DNA from: Ulota crispa
Lineage: Eukaryota > Streptophyta > Bryopsida > Orthotrichales > Orthotrichaceae
NCBI GenBank assembly: GCA_963920765.1
Contig: OY987242.1
Coordinates: forward strand, 15,710,002-15,774,001
Reading direction: 5' to 3'
Length of the DNA: 64,000 nucleotides
The position numbers and the translations under genes are program-made. Positions 1 to 12,633 of this stretch are shown here, in pieces. The notes beneath the pieces were generated by a model. It did no database searches. It was not told where the DNA came from and saw nothing but the letters and a program-made list of their open reading frames with translations. Every line of letters begins with the position of its first letter. Position 1 is the stretch's first letter.

Positions 1-394
1 GCAGGTTTGACAGTGGTGCGGCATTGTGTTGGGTGTGAGGAGCATGAGTTGCACTCAAATTCTCCAAAAAGAGTCTCTAAATGAGGAAGCTTGAGCTGCA
101 CTAAGTTTGTTTTGAGTTTGTTCTGAAGTGACAGGCAGATGCTCTTCATAGCCCCTCCTTGTGCATGCATGTTTGAGCGTATGTCCCCCTTTGACAGCCC
201 CATATATGGAATTGGCGTGATTTTGAGAGCCCTAACATGTAGTGACAATCACGGTGTCCCTTTGAGTCCCGCTCAAGAGCCTGTTCATGTTTTTTGTGCA
301 ACTGCTCGTCTTTCCGTGTGTGTGTTTGTGGGATTCTTGTGGATGTTAGAACCCTTGCTGTTATGACTTGTGTTTTTGGCTCTGCTACTGAGAT

Positions 395-3300
395 GTGAGT
401 GATGTGAGTAACACTCTGATTTTGGTTCAGAAATATAACTCGGAGAAAGTGGAGGTCTTCCACGACCATGGACATTGGAGCATGGCAGTTTTGACGTTCA
501 GAAACAACATTCACGGTCTAGAGGATGCCCAAGCGTTTGCAAATAACTTTGCTATAGCAAATCGCAACAGCAAAGAGTGGAGGGTGAAGTGTCTGTACAA
601 TTTAGATTTGTATAGATGGCAAGCAACCAAACAAGTAGGCCCTTTTTGTTTCCCTTTTTATTGATTGTGACCGTGAGTTTTGTGGCCATAGCCTTGTGTC
701 ATCCCACTTCTAGGGTTTGTGGTTCTGAAGTACCGGAAGATTAAAAGCGGGATTGATGTGCGGCAGTTTTGTGCAAGACCTGACAACAAACCTGGGTGAA
801 TTGATGGCGTATTTGAAGAAGTTTGGCGACCTGAAGTCTGTGAGGGATATGGTAGAGGAAAAGGAAAGGATGAACAAGCAAGTTTTGGAGGACTTGGTGA
901 AGACGGTGGATCAAAAGAACGACAAGTTGACAACCATACGGGACCAATGTTTGATTCTGTGCACCATGTTATGCGAGTTGGATTCATCGCGGCGGAGGAG
1001 GAGAAGAGGAGGATGGAGGAACAGCACAAGTGAGGTAGGTGGCATGGTGAAGTTTTGTGGACGATGGGTGTTTCCACCCCCAAGCTTGTACTTTGCTTTG
1101 GAGCACAAAGGCTTAGCATGGGAGGCACACTTTGTGTTTACTAGCTTGAGTTGATGCATCGCAGATTTGGAAGCGGTGCAGCTGCAAGTGCAAGCGAAAG
1201 AAGTAGCGCATAATGAGAGAGTGTTGGCGCACTAGACGGCACTGACAAAGAAGTTTTGGGTGCTTGAAGGGCAGATTGAGGCATTGAAGGAAGCGGAGGT
1301 GCAGATGAGGCAAAAGAGGAAAGTAGAGCAGCAACATTTTGAGAGAGAGAGAAGCAAGATGTGAGTTTACTGTGAACATTTGGTTGTACCTCTGACCTTT
1401 ACAGTTAGTAGTTTGCAAAGATGTGTGGGCTGTTTTGGTTAGAAGGTGTTTTAGGTTATACTCTGCATGTGAGCAGTGCAGTGTTTAATTTGACCTTGCA
1501 AGAAGGGTATGCTAGTGGTGTTGGATGTGCAAATTGGCAATTGATACCAGTGCTGTGGTAGGCTGAAAGGCTACTTGAAGAAGCCAGGATGCTAGAAGAG
1601 GCCAAGATGCAGGCGGAGTTGCATATAGCTATGCAACGCAAGCAGCGGGACGAGTAGAAGAGGATCATCAAAAAGCGTAAGGTAATTCTTTGTTCCAGAT
1701 GTTTTGATATAGGGTTTCTAACTGCGGTTGTGGAGGTTTGTAGTTTCGTCTGCGTTTGGCTTTAGAATTGCTAGAAGTTGTTGGTGTGTTGATAGTCCAG
1801 CTTTATGACAAAGAAGTCGAGCATTGTATATTGAGTGAGCTCATCAGTGTGCTTCGCCACTCGTGAGCTTGGCAACTAGTTCCTAGTTGTATGAGGTCGC
1901 AACTTAGTAGAGTTACCAAAGCTCACAAGTAGTCGTGATGTATACAAAGTGAGAGCAAAGTTCTGGAGATGGCCTTTTGCAATCAAAGAAGAACACTGAT
2001 TGAGTATTTGAAGGAAATGCTCTAGGACAAGGACAAGATTGTTGACTTGGAATTCAAGCTTGAATTGCTTCAAGACATCGTGAATGCTCTTTCTCAAAAA
2101 GAGCAAATGGCTAATCACCTTCTTGAAGACACGAGGAAAGTTGCCGTTCAGGTAAGCTGCTGCTGCTTCTGCTGCTCGCTTTGAAGGTGTTTCAAAGTCC
2201 TTTGTTGAGTCCGCAATTTTCTACTTGGTTGAATTCTCTGCCTAACTAATTTGCTCGTATCACTTTGTCTTTCATCGAGTTTTGGACACGTATGGAGTGG
2301 ATGAAAGAATTGGGAACAAGCTCGTGGAATTGATTGATAAAAAGCCATGGGCAGCTACTTGTCAAAAGTTCATGTATCATCCAGACGGATGGGAGCTAGT
2401 GATGAGCAAAATAATTTTGGAGTGGGAAGATTGCATTGGGGATCAAGGCTATTACCCTTTCAAGGTGCTGAAAGTTGATCCAAAAGGAAACAAGTGGAAG
2501 GTAACCTTCAAAGCTGTTAATGTGGTGTGGCCCATTGTGGCATCTTCCTCTTTGCGGTGCATGTTGCAAAGTTAGAGGTTACTATTTGCGTCACCTTTAG
2601 CATTTTGCAATATGCTTGAGTGGTTTTTGGAAGATGTGTGGAGCTACGGAGAGGTATTGGGCATAAGGATCCAATTCTTTGAGTTTTTAATATGATAAGT
2701 GTGTATGAGTTATGATAAGTGTGTATGAATCTCCAATGCAATTTGCAAAGGTGGAGGTTGTTGACTACTTGAAGTGATGGTTGATAATTCCCAGTGGTCA
2801 AGGACTTCAAACAAGCCACGCCTTCACCGATTTCTAACAAGTCTAATGAAGTGCATTAGTAAATGAGTGGGGAATGCTATATTGTGAGCACATATTCATG
2901 AGCCGTGAGTTGTGAGCGTAATTTTTTTGTCAAAATATTAAATTTTATCTATAAATGTGTACCTAGGACCTTACGAATTGCACATTATAAGCATTCATCT
3001 CTTGAAAAATTGTTGTTTTTTAAGTTTATATATTAATTTTGAGCTCAAAATTGATTCCCGCTCACAAAATCTTGGCTCACCGCTCATAGGCTCATCGTTC
3101 TATACTCACAAAATAGCTTACCTCGTAAATGAGTAGCTATTGATAATAGTGGATCAGGTCCCTTATAGTTTTAATATCCTATACTTGGGAGTATTTGATC
3201 TATCTTGTCCTCTTGTATAAGTACATATATGCTTTCTCTGAATGCATACAGAACATAAGGCATGTAGCATGTCCTCAAACTTTCACAGGATGACTTGGTG

Positions 3301-3619
3301 TTTTGGGCACCTTCACTTTGAAGCTTATTGATAAGGAACTGCAAATTGTATTGCAACAAATCATAAACGAAGACGATGAGTTCAAAAAAAACGGAAGGAT
3401 GATTTGGGAGCAGAGGTCATGTAGACTGTAGCAATAGCGTTTTTTGAGATTGAGGAGTATAATACAAGTGGACGATACCCAATGTGGGTGGCCTGGAACT
3501 TTGAGAAGAATGAGCAGCTTTAGCTGAAAGACCTTCTACTATTCCTGAAGGGATTACTTGATGAGGCCACAAAGAAGTTGGTCATGGCTAAGAGGAAGTG
3601 CCCTCGAGCCAACCAATAG
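395..3619 (+). pseudogene. Decayed XS / coiled-coil / XH gene (IDN2/FDM-like, RNA-directed DNA methylation)
   Basis: Three parts of an IDN2/FDM protein occur in order. An XS-like exon (395-634) reads GHWSMAVLTF then NNFAIANRNSKEW and LYRW. A coiled-coil start (about 750-1030) reads MAYLKKFGDLKSVRDMVEEK, the conserved linker after XS. An XH domain is split between 2282-2500 (PWAATCQKF, WEDCIGDQGYYPFKVLK) and about 3330-3619 (INEDDEF, EEYNTSGRYPMWVAWNF, final TAG at 3617). Family proteins bind double-stranded RNA with DRM2-pathway factors. The copy is broken: in-frame TAG codons lie at 1233, 1655, 2023, 3422 and 3521, a frameshift is needed at the A8 run near 3387-3394, and another probable frameshift lies near 950. 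No clear ATG or zf-XS domain is visible, so the 5' end may lie left of the window. Some stops could be in introns of a gene I mis-spliced, but those at 3422 and 3521 sit inside conserved XH sequence. Confidence 0.8.
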
Positions 3620-5190
3620 CTTGTTTTTTTTTTATTGGTCAACATTTGGTGCTGGTAAACAGTTTATAAGATGTAAACAATTATCAAAAGTGAGTCAGAG
3701 CTGGCCACTTTAGGTCCAAATACTTTTCACAACACCCTCATAAGGATTTTGTATATATTTTAAATTTGATCTCTGTAAAAATAGTCTGAAAACGACTAAT
3801 CGTTTGTAACATGCAACAATTGCTCTTTTTGCTCGTTGTTTTCTATAAATCTTTTGAGAAGAGGCAAGTTTCAGCCTAGGCACAAGCATCGTGTTGTCAC
3901 AATCCCTCACCTACAATGGTGAGCTCTCTCCAAACAACTCTCACAGGCTGCGTTTGGGACTTGGAAAGAAAGCTAGACAAGTTTGGGGAAACCTCGGTGT
4001 TTTGTCACGTTATGCTACTTGCAGATTCCATCAATGCTCCATGTCCCTTAGTGCGTGGTTTAAGAAGTTTAGAGTGGACTTGAGTGCATGAACATCATGT
4101 AGTGCTACGCTGACGAGGCATCTGAACTGCATCAAGTTTTTGGTTGAGAAGGTGAATCTGTTAACCCACGAAGCTTATATTGTGTTCAATGTGACACCTT
4201 TAGGCCTATTACACTGATTAACTCTATGAGTGCCTATGACACTGTGGCACCAATTCACCAAATTCACACTATTGGTAGTGTATTCTGCTTAGTGCAGGTT
4301 GAAATATTTATGTATCGTGCTAATTAATCTCCACAAAAACGACAAGTTTGTAGTGACAGTAATAGGATAAGTCAGTGTAGTTGAAATTGATCCAAGGCCC
4401 ATACCAAACAAAGATTGCGTAATGCCACGCTTGTTACACAGCTTTGAGAAAAACTGTCCCAGCACATCTCCTAGATCCAGTTGCATGAAGAATTTCAACA
4501 TATGTATACAGATATGTGGGGAGTCAAATTTCTTCTCCATGTGTGAACTTCTTATTGAAGTATGAAATGGGATGCCGTACACCAATACAAGTTACAACGA
4601 ACAATCTCGTCCCATAAACGATGAGTTCATAGTCGAGCGGTCAGAGACATGTACTAACTTACACCCGCTTCTCTAAGAGAATGGACGTTTCAAAGTTGAG
4701 GGATCACGTACATGTTGCCAAGTCATGGTTGAACTCTGTTTGTTTTCCTGTGCATAAACAAAATATCTGTTTTCCTGAGGTTTGAAACCCCCTAGTAACC
4801 ATTGAGGTGCAATCAATATACAACTCTAAGCTTTCTTTCTAAACTGTGCTCCATGCGAAATGAAGGCCCGGATCTTGTACCAACACTCTCACTCTTAAAC
4901 AAAGCTTTCGAAACCCAAACTCCAACTATTCTGGAATGTAGCCAAAACGTGATGGCATGACACCCTTAAATCCAAGAAACCCATTTCCTCGAGAAGCCCT
5001 GAATATGCCACTGATACTAATGTCAAGCCGGGTATTTGTGCATACTCAGGGTATGAACTGCACCAACCAGCAATATCGAGATATACTGTAGACTAGAAAA
5101 ACTGGTAGAAAAAATGGATTGCTATTGATAATCATGCCGACCTCCGCAATGTTCGGCGCCATTTGATTCTGTCAAACCCACGTTCTTCTC
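3620..5190. other. Intergenic, nothing recognised
   Basis: AT-rich DNA downstream of the XH pseudogene. Short open frames are present but none has domain-like composition or splice-supported structure. Confidence 0.5.
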
Positions 5191-5720
5191 TACACCGATG
5201 CAGTTGACATTCGGGCGCAGATGCCGAAGAAACGATGCAAACAAGACCGCGGTGCTACTTGTGCGTGCAGAGAGTTTAGGGATCCGATTCCTGGTTCAGC
5301 TCCCTGCTCCCATTCTACTTCAAGTGATTTCTAGTGTTTGTTTGACCATGAACAGTCACCTGCGGTGTGATATGTGTCGGCAAATTCTTATCTCACGAAG
5401 AGGGTCGGGAAAGCGGCAAGAGTACGCCATAATCTGTTCTGCAGCTTGGTGCAAACTGGCGATGCCACAGCCTTCGGGAACGGCACCGACATGCAACGCT
5501 GGATTCCACGGAGGCGCTGTCGGTGACGATGCGTAGTTGAAGCAAACCCTTGTAAGAATTGTCTTTCCATCTCGTCTTTTTCTAGCTTTCGGTTGCTGCA
5601 CATCCACGCCTCTGGTTATCGCTTACTGAATTAGGGTTTAGGGTAGTGGACCTGCTGTGTAGACTTGGCGTTGTATAGCGTGTCGGCGATGGAGTCAAGT
5701 TTAGACGATTCTACTTTATC
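5191..5720. other. GC-richer unassigned segment with telo-box-like AAACCCTAA (minus)
   Basis: Base composition rises here, and reading frames stay open on both strands (5198-5536 plus; 5356-5607 minus), but neither protein is recognisable. An ATTAGGGTTTAGGG motif lies at about 5631-5644; its reverse complement contains the telo-box AAACCCTAA found in plant promoters. It could be a 5' exon, a promoter island or a gene remnant. Confidence 0.3.
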
Positions 5721-5898
5721 TGTGAACCCTAGAAAGTCCATGAGATCTTCTTAAGAGATGCTCTTTAATCGTAAATGATTTGGCCTTGTAGCAGCCATTC
5801 TAGCTTTATTACAAATCCTGCTTGTTCCACTGCATAGGGTATGTGGTTAGGAGGATCCTTGAAGAACATGTTGGGATTGGGGTCTTCATCAGTGTGGT

Positions 5899-6134
5899 TT
5901 AACCCTTCAAAGTCCCATGGGCATAGTAGATACGTTGCTGTATAATTAGCATTGGTTACTGATAAGAGTATTTAATTTAGGATCTCAAATAACTCACTAG
6001 AATCATATTGATCTATACTCCAACTTCTTTGTTGATCTCAAATGTAGGAAAAGTGTGGATCCATTTCAAATACAAGAAAAATACCTTGTATTGTATTGTG
6101 GTTGCAATGGGCCTTTTAGACATTTAAGGGTTAA
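5899..6134. mobile_element. TTAA-flanked MITE, 240-bp subfamily (piggyBac-like), copy 1
   Basis: It begins TTAA-CCCTTCAAAGTCCC and ends TTTAAGGG-TTAA. The interior (GATCTCAAATGTAGG, TGTGGATCC) matches the elements at 14393-14634 and, inverted, 40667-40900. It is about 236 bp with no coding capacity. TTAA duplication plus CCC/GGG termini is the piggyBac signature; the superfamily call is inferred from ends alone. Confidence 0.65.
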
Positions 6135-6929
6135 AAACCATAGTTCTTGAGGACAAAGTTTGATAAGATAATGAGTTTGTCCCTTGGATCCTCTATAGTT
6201 TAAAGTAGGCCTAGATTGTGGTAAGTAGAGCCTCTACTTTGATTTTTATCTTTGTTTTTTGCCCTTCATATTTTATTGGGGAAAGAGTTAGAGACTAGCT
6301 AAGACTTTTAGAATTGTTGACTGTAATTGAATGAGAAGTTGTGAGTTAGAATGTTTGGAGATTGAAGAAATGATGCAAGCTAATTTTTATTGTTGTATAT
6401 TGTCAACTACTATGATGTATAATTTGAGTGTGAACAATGGTATTAGGGTATTTAGGATTTTGATATCAAACTTTAGTGTTCAACAAATGGGATCAATCTT
6501 GTGCCCATCATGTTGCTGTGATAGGTACTCAACTTGTGAAGTTTTATATAAGAACATATGATTTTGCCATACAATGTCAATTGAATCATGTGTTGTTTAA
6601 AAAGTGCTAGTACATCCTATCCCATCCTATTCTATGCTAGTCTATAATGATTAGATTTCTATTGTTTAGAACTACTTTAAAAAAATAAAAGTAAAGAAAA
6701 GGAAAATCACTGATGGTGGGAAGATACATACATAGAGCTCAACGCAAAAGGAGATCACTAAAAGAGATTAATATCTTTCATTCATTATTTGTTAATACTC
6801 TATGTAAGAAGGATCACAATGTTACTAGTATAGGCACACAATATTCTTTCTACTTTCACAATTACTTTTCCAAGGTTGTTGCACTGTTATTAGAGTAGGT
6901 GAAGTTTGGACTTATGTACAGTTCAAGTA
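6135..6929. other. 5' flank of the GT62 gene
   Basis: AT-rich; no recognised gene. It probably includes the promoter and 5' UTR of the following gene. An in-frame TGA at 6900 limits upstream extension of that reading frame unless a further exon is spliced in. Confidence 0.4.
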
Positions 6930-8398
6930 ATGAAGCACATTATTCCGGATGAGTTTCTGATGCAGGGCATGCCGAGAGCTATGGTGATCAGAAAGGGGAT
7001 CTACTTTGCAGCAATTGCTGGCACTATTTTATGGTTGCTGTTGATCCTCTTCGGTTTTAGCTGGTCTGGCTGGAGTGAGGCCTTGAACCCATTTGTAGGC
7101 CAGCAGTCACTCGAAAACAATGGAGATTTGGTTAGCACACTTTTACTTTATCTTTGTTTCTACAAACGCTCATTGAAGATAGTAGAAACTATAAATGCCT
7201 TGTCATATTTCTAATATACAAGAAGGGGGTTTTCATTGTGTTTGAACTCTTAACCATACAAAGATAATCTTCCTCATGCAGAGGTCTCTCTACAGTTTCA
7301 TTGATCTTTCCGTACTAAAGTTTCTGCAACTATCTGATTTTATTTCCTGCCGAAATGCAAATTTCCTTGCTAGACTACAGATACAGAATGCAGATGCCTT
7401 GCTAGACTAGCTTCGGCCATACTGGATTTTGCTAACAAGGTTGCGGTGGATGCTTGTGCTTATGCTTGCAGACAAAAGTCACCAAGAAAGGGATGCCAGC
7501 CCAACCATTAGAGATTCTCACCGAGATTCCACAATCTGCAGCGGAAGTGCCAGGATCCGAAGTGCTGCACACCCGCCACCCGAGTGTGCTGATCCTGTCC
7601 CCGCTCAAGAGAGTCAGCAACCACATCGACCGGTACTTCAAGCTCCTGCACTCGCTCTCCTACCCGAAAAACGCCATCTCTCTCGGATTCCTCGTGTCCG
7701 ACAGTCACGACGGCTCATACGCTCGTGTCCGCAACCACTTCATCCATCGGCAGCACAGCGTCACCAACCAAAGTGAGAAATACAGGGACGTGATTCTGGT
7801 CCACCAAGACTTCGGATACAACCCCGGGGACAATTGGCTGGACACTCACAGCATGCGCAACCAGATCCTGCGGCGAAGCGTGCTAGCCAAGAGCCGGAAC
7901 TACCTGCTGTTCTCGGCGCTTCGTCCGCACCACGAGTGGGTCCTGTGGATCGACTCCGACGTGTCGCAATACGCATCGACGCTGGTGGAGGATCTGTTGT
8001 GCTTCATGGGCCCGGAGAAGCACATTCTGGTGCCGAATAGTTTCTGGCGGAACGAGAAGGGCGAGGAGCAGCCGTATGATCGGAATAGCTGGCAGGAGAC
8101 GGAGGAGTCGCGGAAGTTCGTGCAGTGGACGCGGGAGGTGGTGGTGTTTGAAGGGTACTCGGCGTACTCAACAGGGCGCGTCGCGCTAGGGGATCTGCGA
8201 GGGGGGAACGCGAGCGTGGTGAAGCTGGATGGCGTCGGGGGCACGGTGCTACTGGTGCGCGGGCGGTTGCATCGCGAGGGGCTGCTGTTTCTGCCTGTAC
8301 CTTATGAGAAGGCCATCGAGACTGAAGCGCTGGGGAAGCTGGCGCTGGCCATGGGCTACCAGCCTTGGGGTCTGCCCAACTACATCACCCTCCATTGA
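6930..8398 (+). CDS. GT62 (Anp1/Mnn9/Van1-type) mannosyltransferase-like protein
   Basis: Two exons, 6930-7130 and 7472-8398, joined in phase 0 across a 341-bp GT-AG intron, give 375 residues. The start is the first ATG after an in-frame stop. Residues about 23-45 form one membrane segment after a short basic N-terminus, a type II Golgi enzyme layout. The catalytic domain carries the family blocks in order: SPLKR (110-114), the DXD motif in VLWIDSDV (D228, D230), VPNSFW, YDRNSWQETEES (269-280), FEGYSAYSTGR, LDGVGG (319-324), LHREG, ETEALGKLA and GLPNY. Fungal members extend alpha-1,6-mannan on N-glycans using GDP-mannose; the acceptor here is unknown. Exon 2 is much more GC-rich than its surroundings. 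Family assignment is firm; substrate is inference. Confidence 0.93.
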
Positions 8399-9192
8399 AA
8401 CTAAATTCTGCATATAAGAGCAACCATACCCTTACACGCTAAACACCCCTGCAGGAGCACTTAGCGCATCCCTGCAAGAGCAAGACAAGGCTTGCTCAAT
8501 TGCAACTAGTAAACTCAAACATTTGGGGTTTGAGGGTTTGAGGTATGTGCTAGCACGCCCAAATCCACAACAGTCAAAGCTTGTTGGTTGATTGGCAAAA
8601 GAGTCTTGCGGTTGAAGCTTGACACATGTCCTCTGTAATATGCTCTCTGTTCCTACTTGAGGACAACTGTGGGATATTTGAGATTTGAGCAAGTCAGCAA
8701 TCATGGATGAGTCCTTGACACTTGCTTTTGGGACTCCAAGTTGTGTGCAAGGGTGCGGATGCTCTGATTCTGCATATACAACAGAGAGTGCTAAATTTGA
8801 CCCACAGAAGAAGGCGACTTCAGAATTGCATTACAAAAATCTGCAAAGATGTCAGCATTCTGAGGAAGAAGGAGTTTTATAGTGTGCTCAGGTTGGCAAC
8901 AAACCCGCAAACCGTGTGGTCGATCCAACGCCCCCAAGCAATGAGTTTTAGAATGTAATGTAGGATGGAAAATTACTCAACTTTGAAAATGGGTGGGGAG
9001 AACAATTGTGAATACTTAAAAGCCCCATCTGCTCTAATTTTTTTAGTTTGAGGAAGATGAATGGATGCCAACATCCATCATTGGAAACAATACACATTAG
9101 AAAATGCAAGTTTGTGACATGGTAATGAGAACTTCCAAGAATGGAAGTGGTTACGTTACTATTTATTATTGGTTGGCTTTATTGCATTACAA
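8399..9192. other. 3' flank of GT62 gene
   Basis: Probable 3' UTR then intergenic DNA. Only short frames that I do not consider genes. Confidence 0.4.
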
Positions 9193-9194
9193 TA

Positions 9195-9598
9195 GAGGTA
9201 GTCACACCTTCATCCCATTCTCAATCTTCAAATAACGGGGATATGGCATTCTCTCCTTGATTAGTGGAGTTCTCATTTTTTGAAAATTGAGAAGTTTTTC
9301 TCTTTGCCTTCATAGGAGAAGAATGGGCATAAGAAGTTTTTACAAGCAAAGTTTTTACCAATATATATGTCTATTTAATCTTGCTCTTCTAGAATTCAAG
9401 CTCCTTGTAGTTGGAGCAACTTGCTTTCCTACCGCATCACCATTTTCCATGTAAACTTAGTCTTTATCCTTCATTCTCCATTACTCACAAAGGGGAATAC
9501 ACCTTCATGGAGAATTGCTCCCATTGACTCCTATATTCACTTCACAACTTCTCATTTTTCAACAAAAGTTTCATTCTTGGGGTAGGTGTGACTACCTC
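9195..9598. mobile_element. TIR element (GAGGTAGTCACACC ends, TA flanks)
   Basis: Inverted ends GAGGTAGTCACACC and GGTGTGACTACCTC, each flanked by TA. The CATTCTCCAT-rich interior is similar to sequence at about 13540-13990, suggesting a second, degraded copy there. Non-coding. Confidence 0.6.
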
Positions 9599-9624
9599 TA
9601 ATGTCATCTCCAAAGATTGATGGT

Positions 9625-10492
9625 TTATCCCTTAAGTGCCCAAGCCATCTTCACCAAAAATAGGGTTTTGGGAGACCTACAACTTTGATGCATCATATCT
9701 CGGTCAATCATATGATACACAAGAAGTGACCATTGAAAATCGTGGAACACCTGCATAGAAAACAACTTGCAATATTTGGGAGCAATTGATCATGGGAGAT
9801 GGGAAATTATAACACTTGATAAAAGAGTTGTGATGGCAATATTTCATTTTCAAGCACATACAATAGAACTCCTCTAAATTGATATGGTTGGGACCCCAAG
9901 AACTAGATTAGTTTAAGTAAATTATTAGTTAATTTTGTGGAAGTGTAAATGAAGATTAGTGCCGGGATAGCACCAAGGAGCATTACTAATATTGAATTAA
10001 TTGCTTTGGTTTATGACTGACGTATGGTTTGACATTAAGATTTGCGTTATACATTATATTATAAAGGATATCAGTTTAGAGGTTACCAATTTGGAGTTCT
10101 GTAGTTGCAATTTGTTGACTTTCACAAAATTTTATAAGCCCATGACTCATCTCAAATTCTATGAGTAGTAAGATCAAATGTGAATGCACATATTTGCAGG
10201 TTATTGAAGATTGTGCTTCTTTCTATATTAAGTTTTGGGGTTTCAAATTACTATTACGCTCAAAACAATGACCAACACAATTGATAAAAGTTCTATACTA
10301 GCAAATTGCATGCCATCACAAAGTACAAGCAAAGAAGCTTGGAGGGATATTGACCAATTACACCTGTAAGGTTGGACCATTTGAATGCCTTAATCAATGT
10401 AGTTTATAATGTCAAAAGATTAAATCCAATGCGTCAATGAGACTTGTCAAAACATGTGAGAACCATTTTGGTCCCTCGGGGCGTTCAGTTAA
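9625..10492. mobile_element. TTAA/CCC element, 760-870 bp subfamily, copy 1
   Basis: Left end TTAT-CCCTTAAGTGCCC, right end GGGGCGTTCAG-TTAA. The interior (CAAGCCATCTTCACC; TGTGAATGCACA; TATTGAAGATTG) is shared with the copies at 24416-25174 and 36441-37193. No open frame of note. Confidence 0.65.
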
Positions 10493-11330
10493 GAGCATTG
10501 CAATCTTCAAATTACAATATTGCACACGTCTAGAAGTTTTAGGATGTATATGTTGCATGACACATGTAACCAATAATAATTACCACAACACAAATTCCTA
10601 TTCCACAACACATGTACCCATTGGCTCAAAAGTGTTTCCACCAATAAGAACAAAACCTAGATTTCATCTTAGTAATTTTAGATTTTGGATAGCTTTTTGT
10701 TTTTAACTGAGCAGTAAAAACTGGCTGCTCAAACTCGGGAGTTGGTGGTTTTAAGTGTCATACGCAACAGTTACAAAAATTCCCCACGTCCAATCCGCCC
10801 CATGCTTCACAATTCTGGAAATTTTCAATCAATGAAAAGTTTAAAAAGTTTGAGACAAGTGTAATATCACAAGTACCAACTCTCCAAATAAACCAGACCG
10901 TGTGCATCAAATTACTACCTACTCAAAAAAGAGCCAATCTATACAGATCTCGTGGCCAAACAAATGAAAGTAAACACCGCAACCACAAAACACTAGAGAA
11001 ACGCCATCAGACACACTAACATCACTCACAAATTTTACAACCTTAAAAACAACCAGGATACTCTCAAACTTCACTTCTATTGACATCGACAGAGTCTGAC
11101 ACCATTATACAGAAGTCCAAAGAGATACAGATATAGGAGCTCGTGATATAGAGACTCGACAGAGTACACAAAACGAAACGACTGGAGAGAGGTATATTAC
11201 AAAAATGTTGACAAAAGACAGTGTTGTGAATGAGGGTCTGCATTACTGATGGGCATAAAAATTTACATACGGAAAAAGAACGGTAGCCAGCAACAAGAAG
11301 AGCAAGTTGTAGTACAAGCAACGTAATATT
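10493..11330. other. Intergenic / 3' flank of LHCB3
   Basis: No protein gene seen. The part nearest 11330 is probably the LHCB3 3' UTR. Confidence 0.4.
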
Positions 11331-12633
11331 CTAGTTCCCAGGGGTGAAGTTGGTGGCGAAGGCCCAGGCGTTGTTACCAACAGGGTTAGACAAGTGGTCC
11401 AACAGATTCTCCAGAGGACCCTTGCCAGTAACAATAGCCTGCACGAAGAATCCAAACATGGAGAACATGGCGAGACGGCCATTCTTGAGCTCCTTCACCT
11501 TCAGATCAGCCAGAGTCTCGGGGTCATCAGCCAAGCCCAAGGGGTCGAAGTACTTGCCTCCTGGGTAGAGGTCACCACCCTCGCCCACACCAGCGAGACC
11601 ACCGGTTCGGTAGCCCTCCACTGCGCCCATGAGCACCACCTGCACGGCCCACACAGCCAGAATGCTCTGGGCGTGCACTAGGTTGGGGTTGCCGAGGTAG
11701 TCTAGACCTCCGTCACTGAAGATTTGAGCTCCGGCCTTGAACCACACGGGCTCCTTCAAGTTCACACGGGAGTACTTCTGCAGAACCTCTGGAAGAAGGC
11801 AACCCAACGCTCCCAACATCGCCCACCTGGCGTGGATCAACTGACAACATTCCCACAAGTTCAGACGCCATAGCCGTAATACAAGACTTCACCCTCTCTT
11901 CACACAATGACATGACAGTAGCAAAATTTGTGCACATATCAAAATGCCGAGAGATTCTGTTATAACCCCAGAAAGTCAGATTACAACTCTTAACCATCAG
12001 ATTATTACATCGACATTTCCAGATCTCTTCGGCACAAGTTTTGCTGACATGACATTATGGATTATCCTTGACATTATGACTAAATGACGCACACGTGCAA
12101 ACTACACAAAAGATATAATCTCGTGCTAAGGCGTCGGTAACCATTCTAAGCCATAGGACGCCATAGCCATACGAATTGAGACAAGATTTGCAGATGGTGT
12201 CTGAGTAAAAGAGGATTGAAGGCTTGGTGATTGGGGTTACCTCAAGCGCGCGGTTGCGGGCGAACGACTCGGGATCGGCGGAGAGTCCAGCAGTGTCCCA
12301 GCCGTAATCACCGGGGAACTCGCCCTTCAAGTAGGAAGGGGTAGCGCCAGAGAAGGGGCCCAAGAATTGGGGTCTGTCAGGGCCATACCTGCAAGACACA
12401 CTCACAAAGTCAAAGAAATGCTCGCATTGGCATTTGTATCAAAGGAAGTCAATGGGGTTGGAAGAGTTGTTGAGAGGATTGGTAACTTACCAGTAGCTGT
12501 TGGGGCTGGAGGATTTGCGCATGGTGAGGCGGGCTTGGCTGGTGCCCACCTTGCGCACGAGCTCATTGGCAGGCTGCAGCAGGGACTGGCCTGCCAAGGC
12601 AGTAGAAGCGCATGCGGTAGCCATGGCGGCCAT
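11331..12633 (-). CDS. LHCB3: Chlorophyll a/b-binding protein LHCB3 (LHCII, PSII antenna)
   Basis: Minus-strand exons 12633-12491, 12388-12241 and 11840-11331 join in frame (phases 2 and 0) to give 266 residues. Residues 1 to about 40 are a Ser/Ala/Thr-rich plastid transit peptide. The mature protein has WYGPDR (48-53), the first chlorophyll helix IHARWAMLG (99-107), a second helix at about 155-175 and the third helix [11 protein letters not shown] (213-223), then [14 protein letters not shown]3 rather than LHCB1/2 is indicated by [30 protein letters not shown] and ENLLDHL, and by the short N-terminus. It would sit in thylakoid LHCII trimers and pass energy to photosystem II. LHCB3 is a land-plant subunit. 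Confidence 0.95.

Noticed and set aside
658-1128. 156-residue minus-strand frame
   Set aside because: Antisense to the XS/coiled-coil exon; Ser/Pro-rich shadow.
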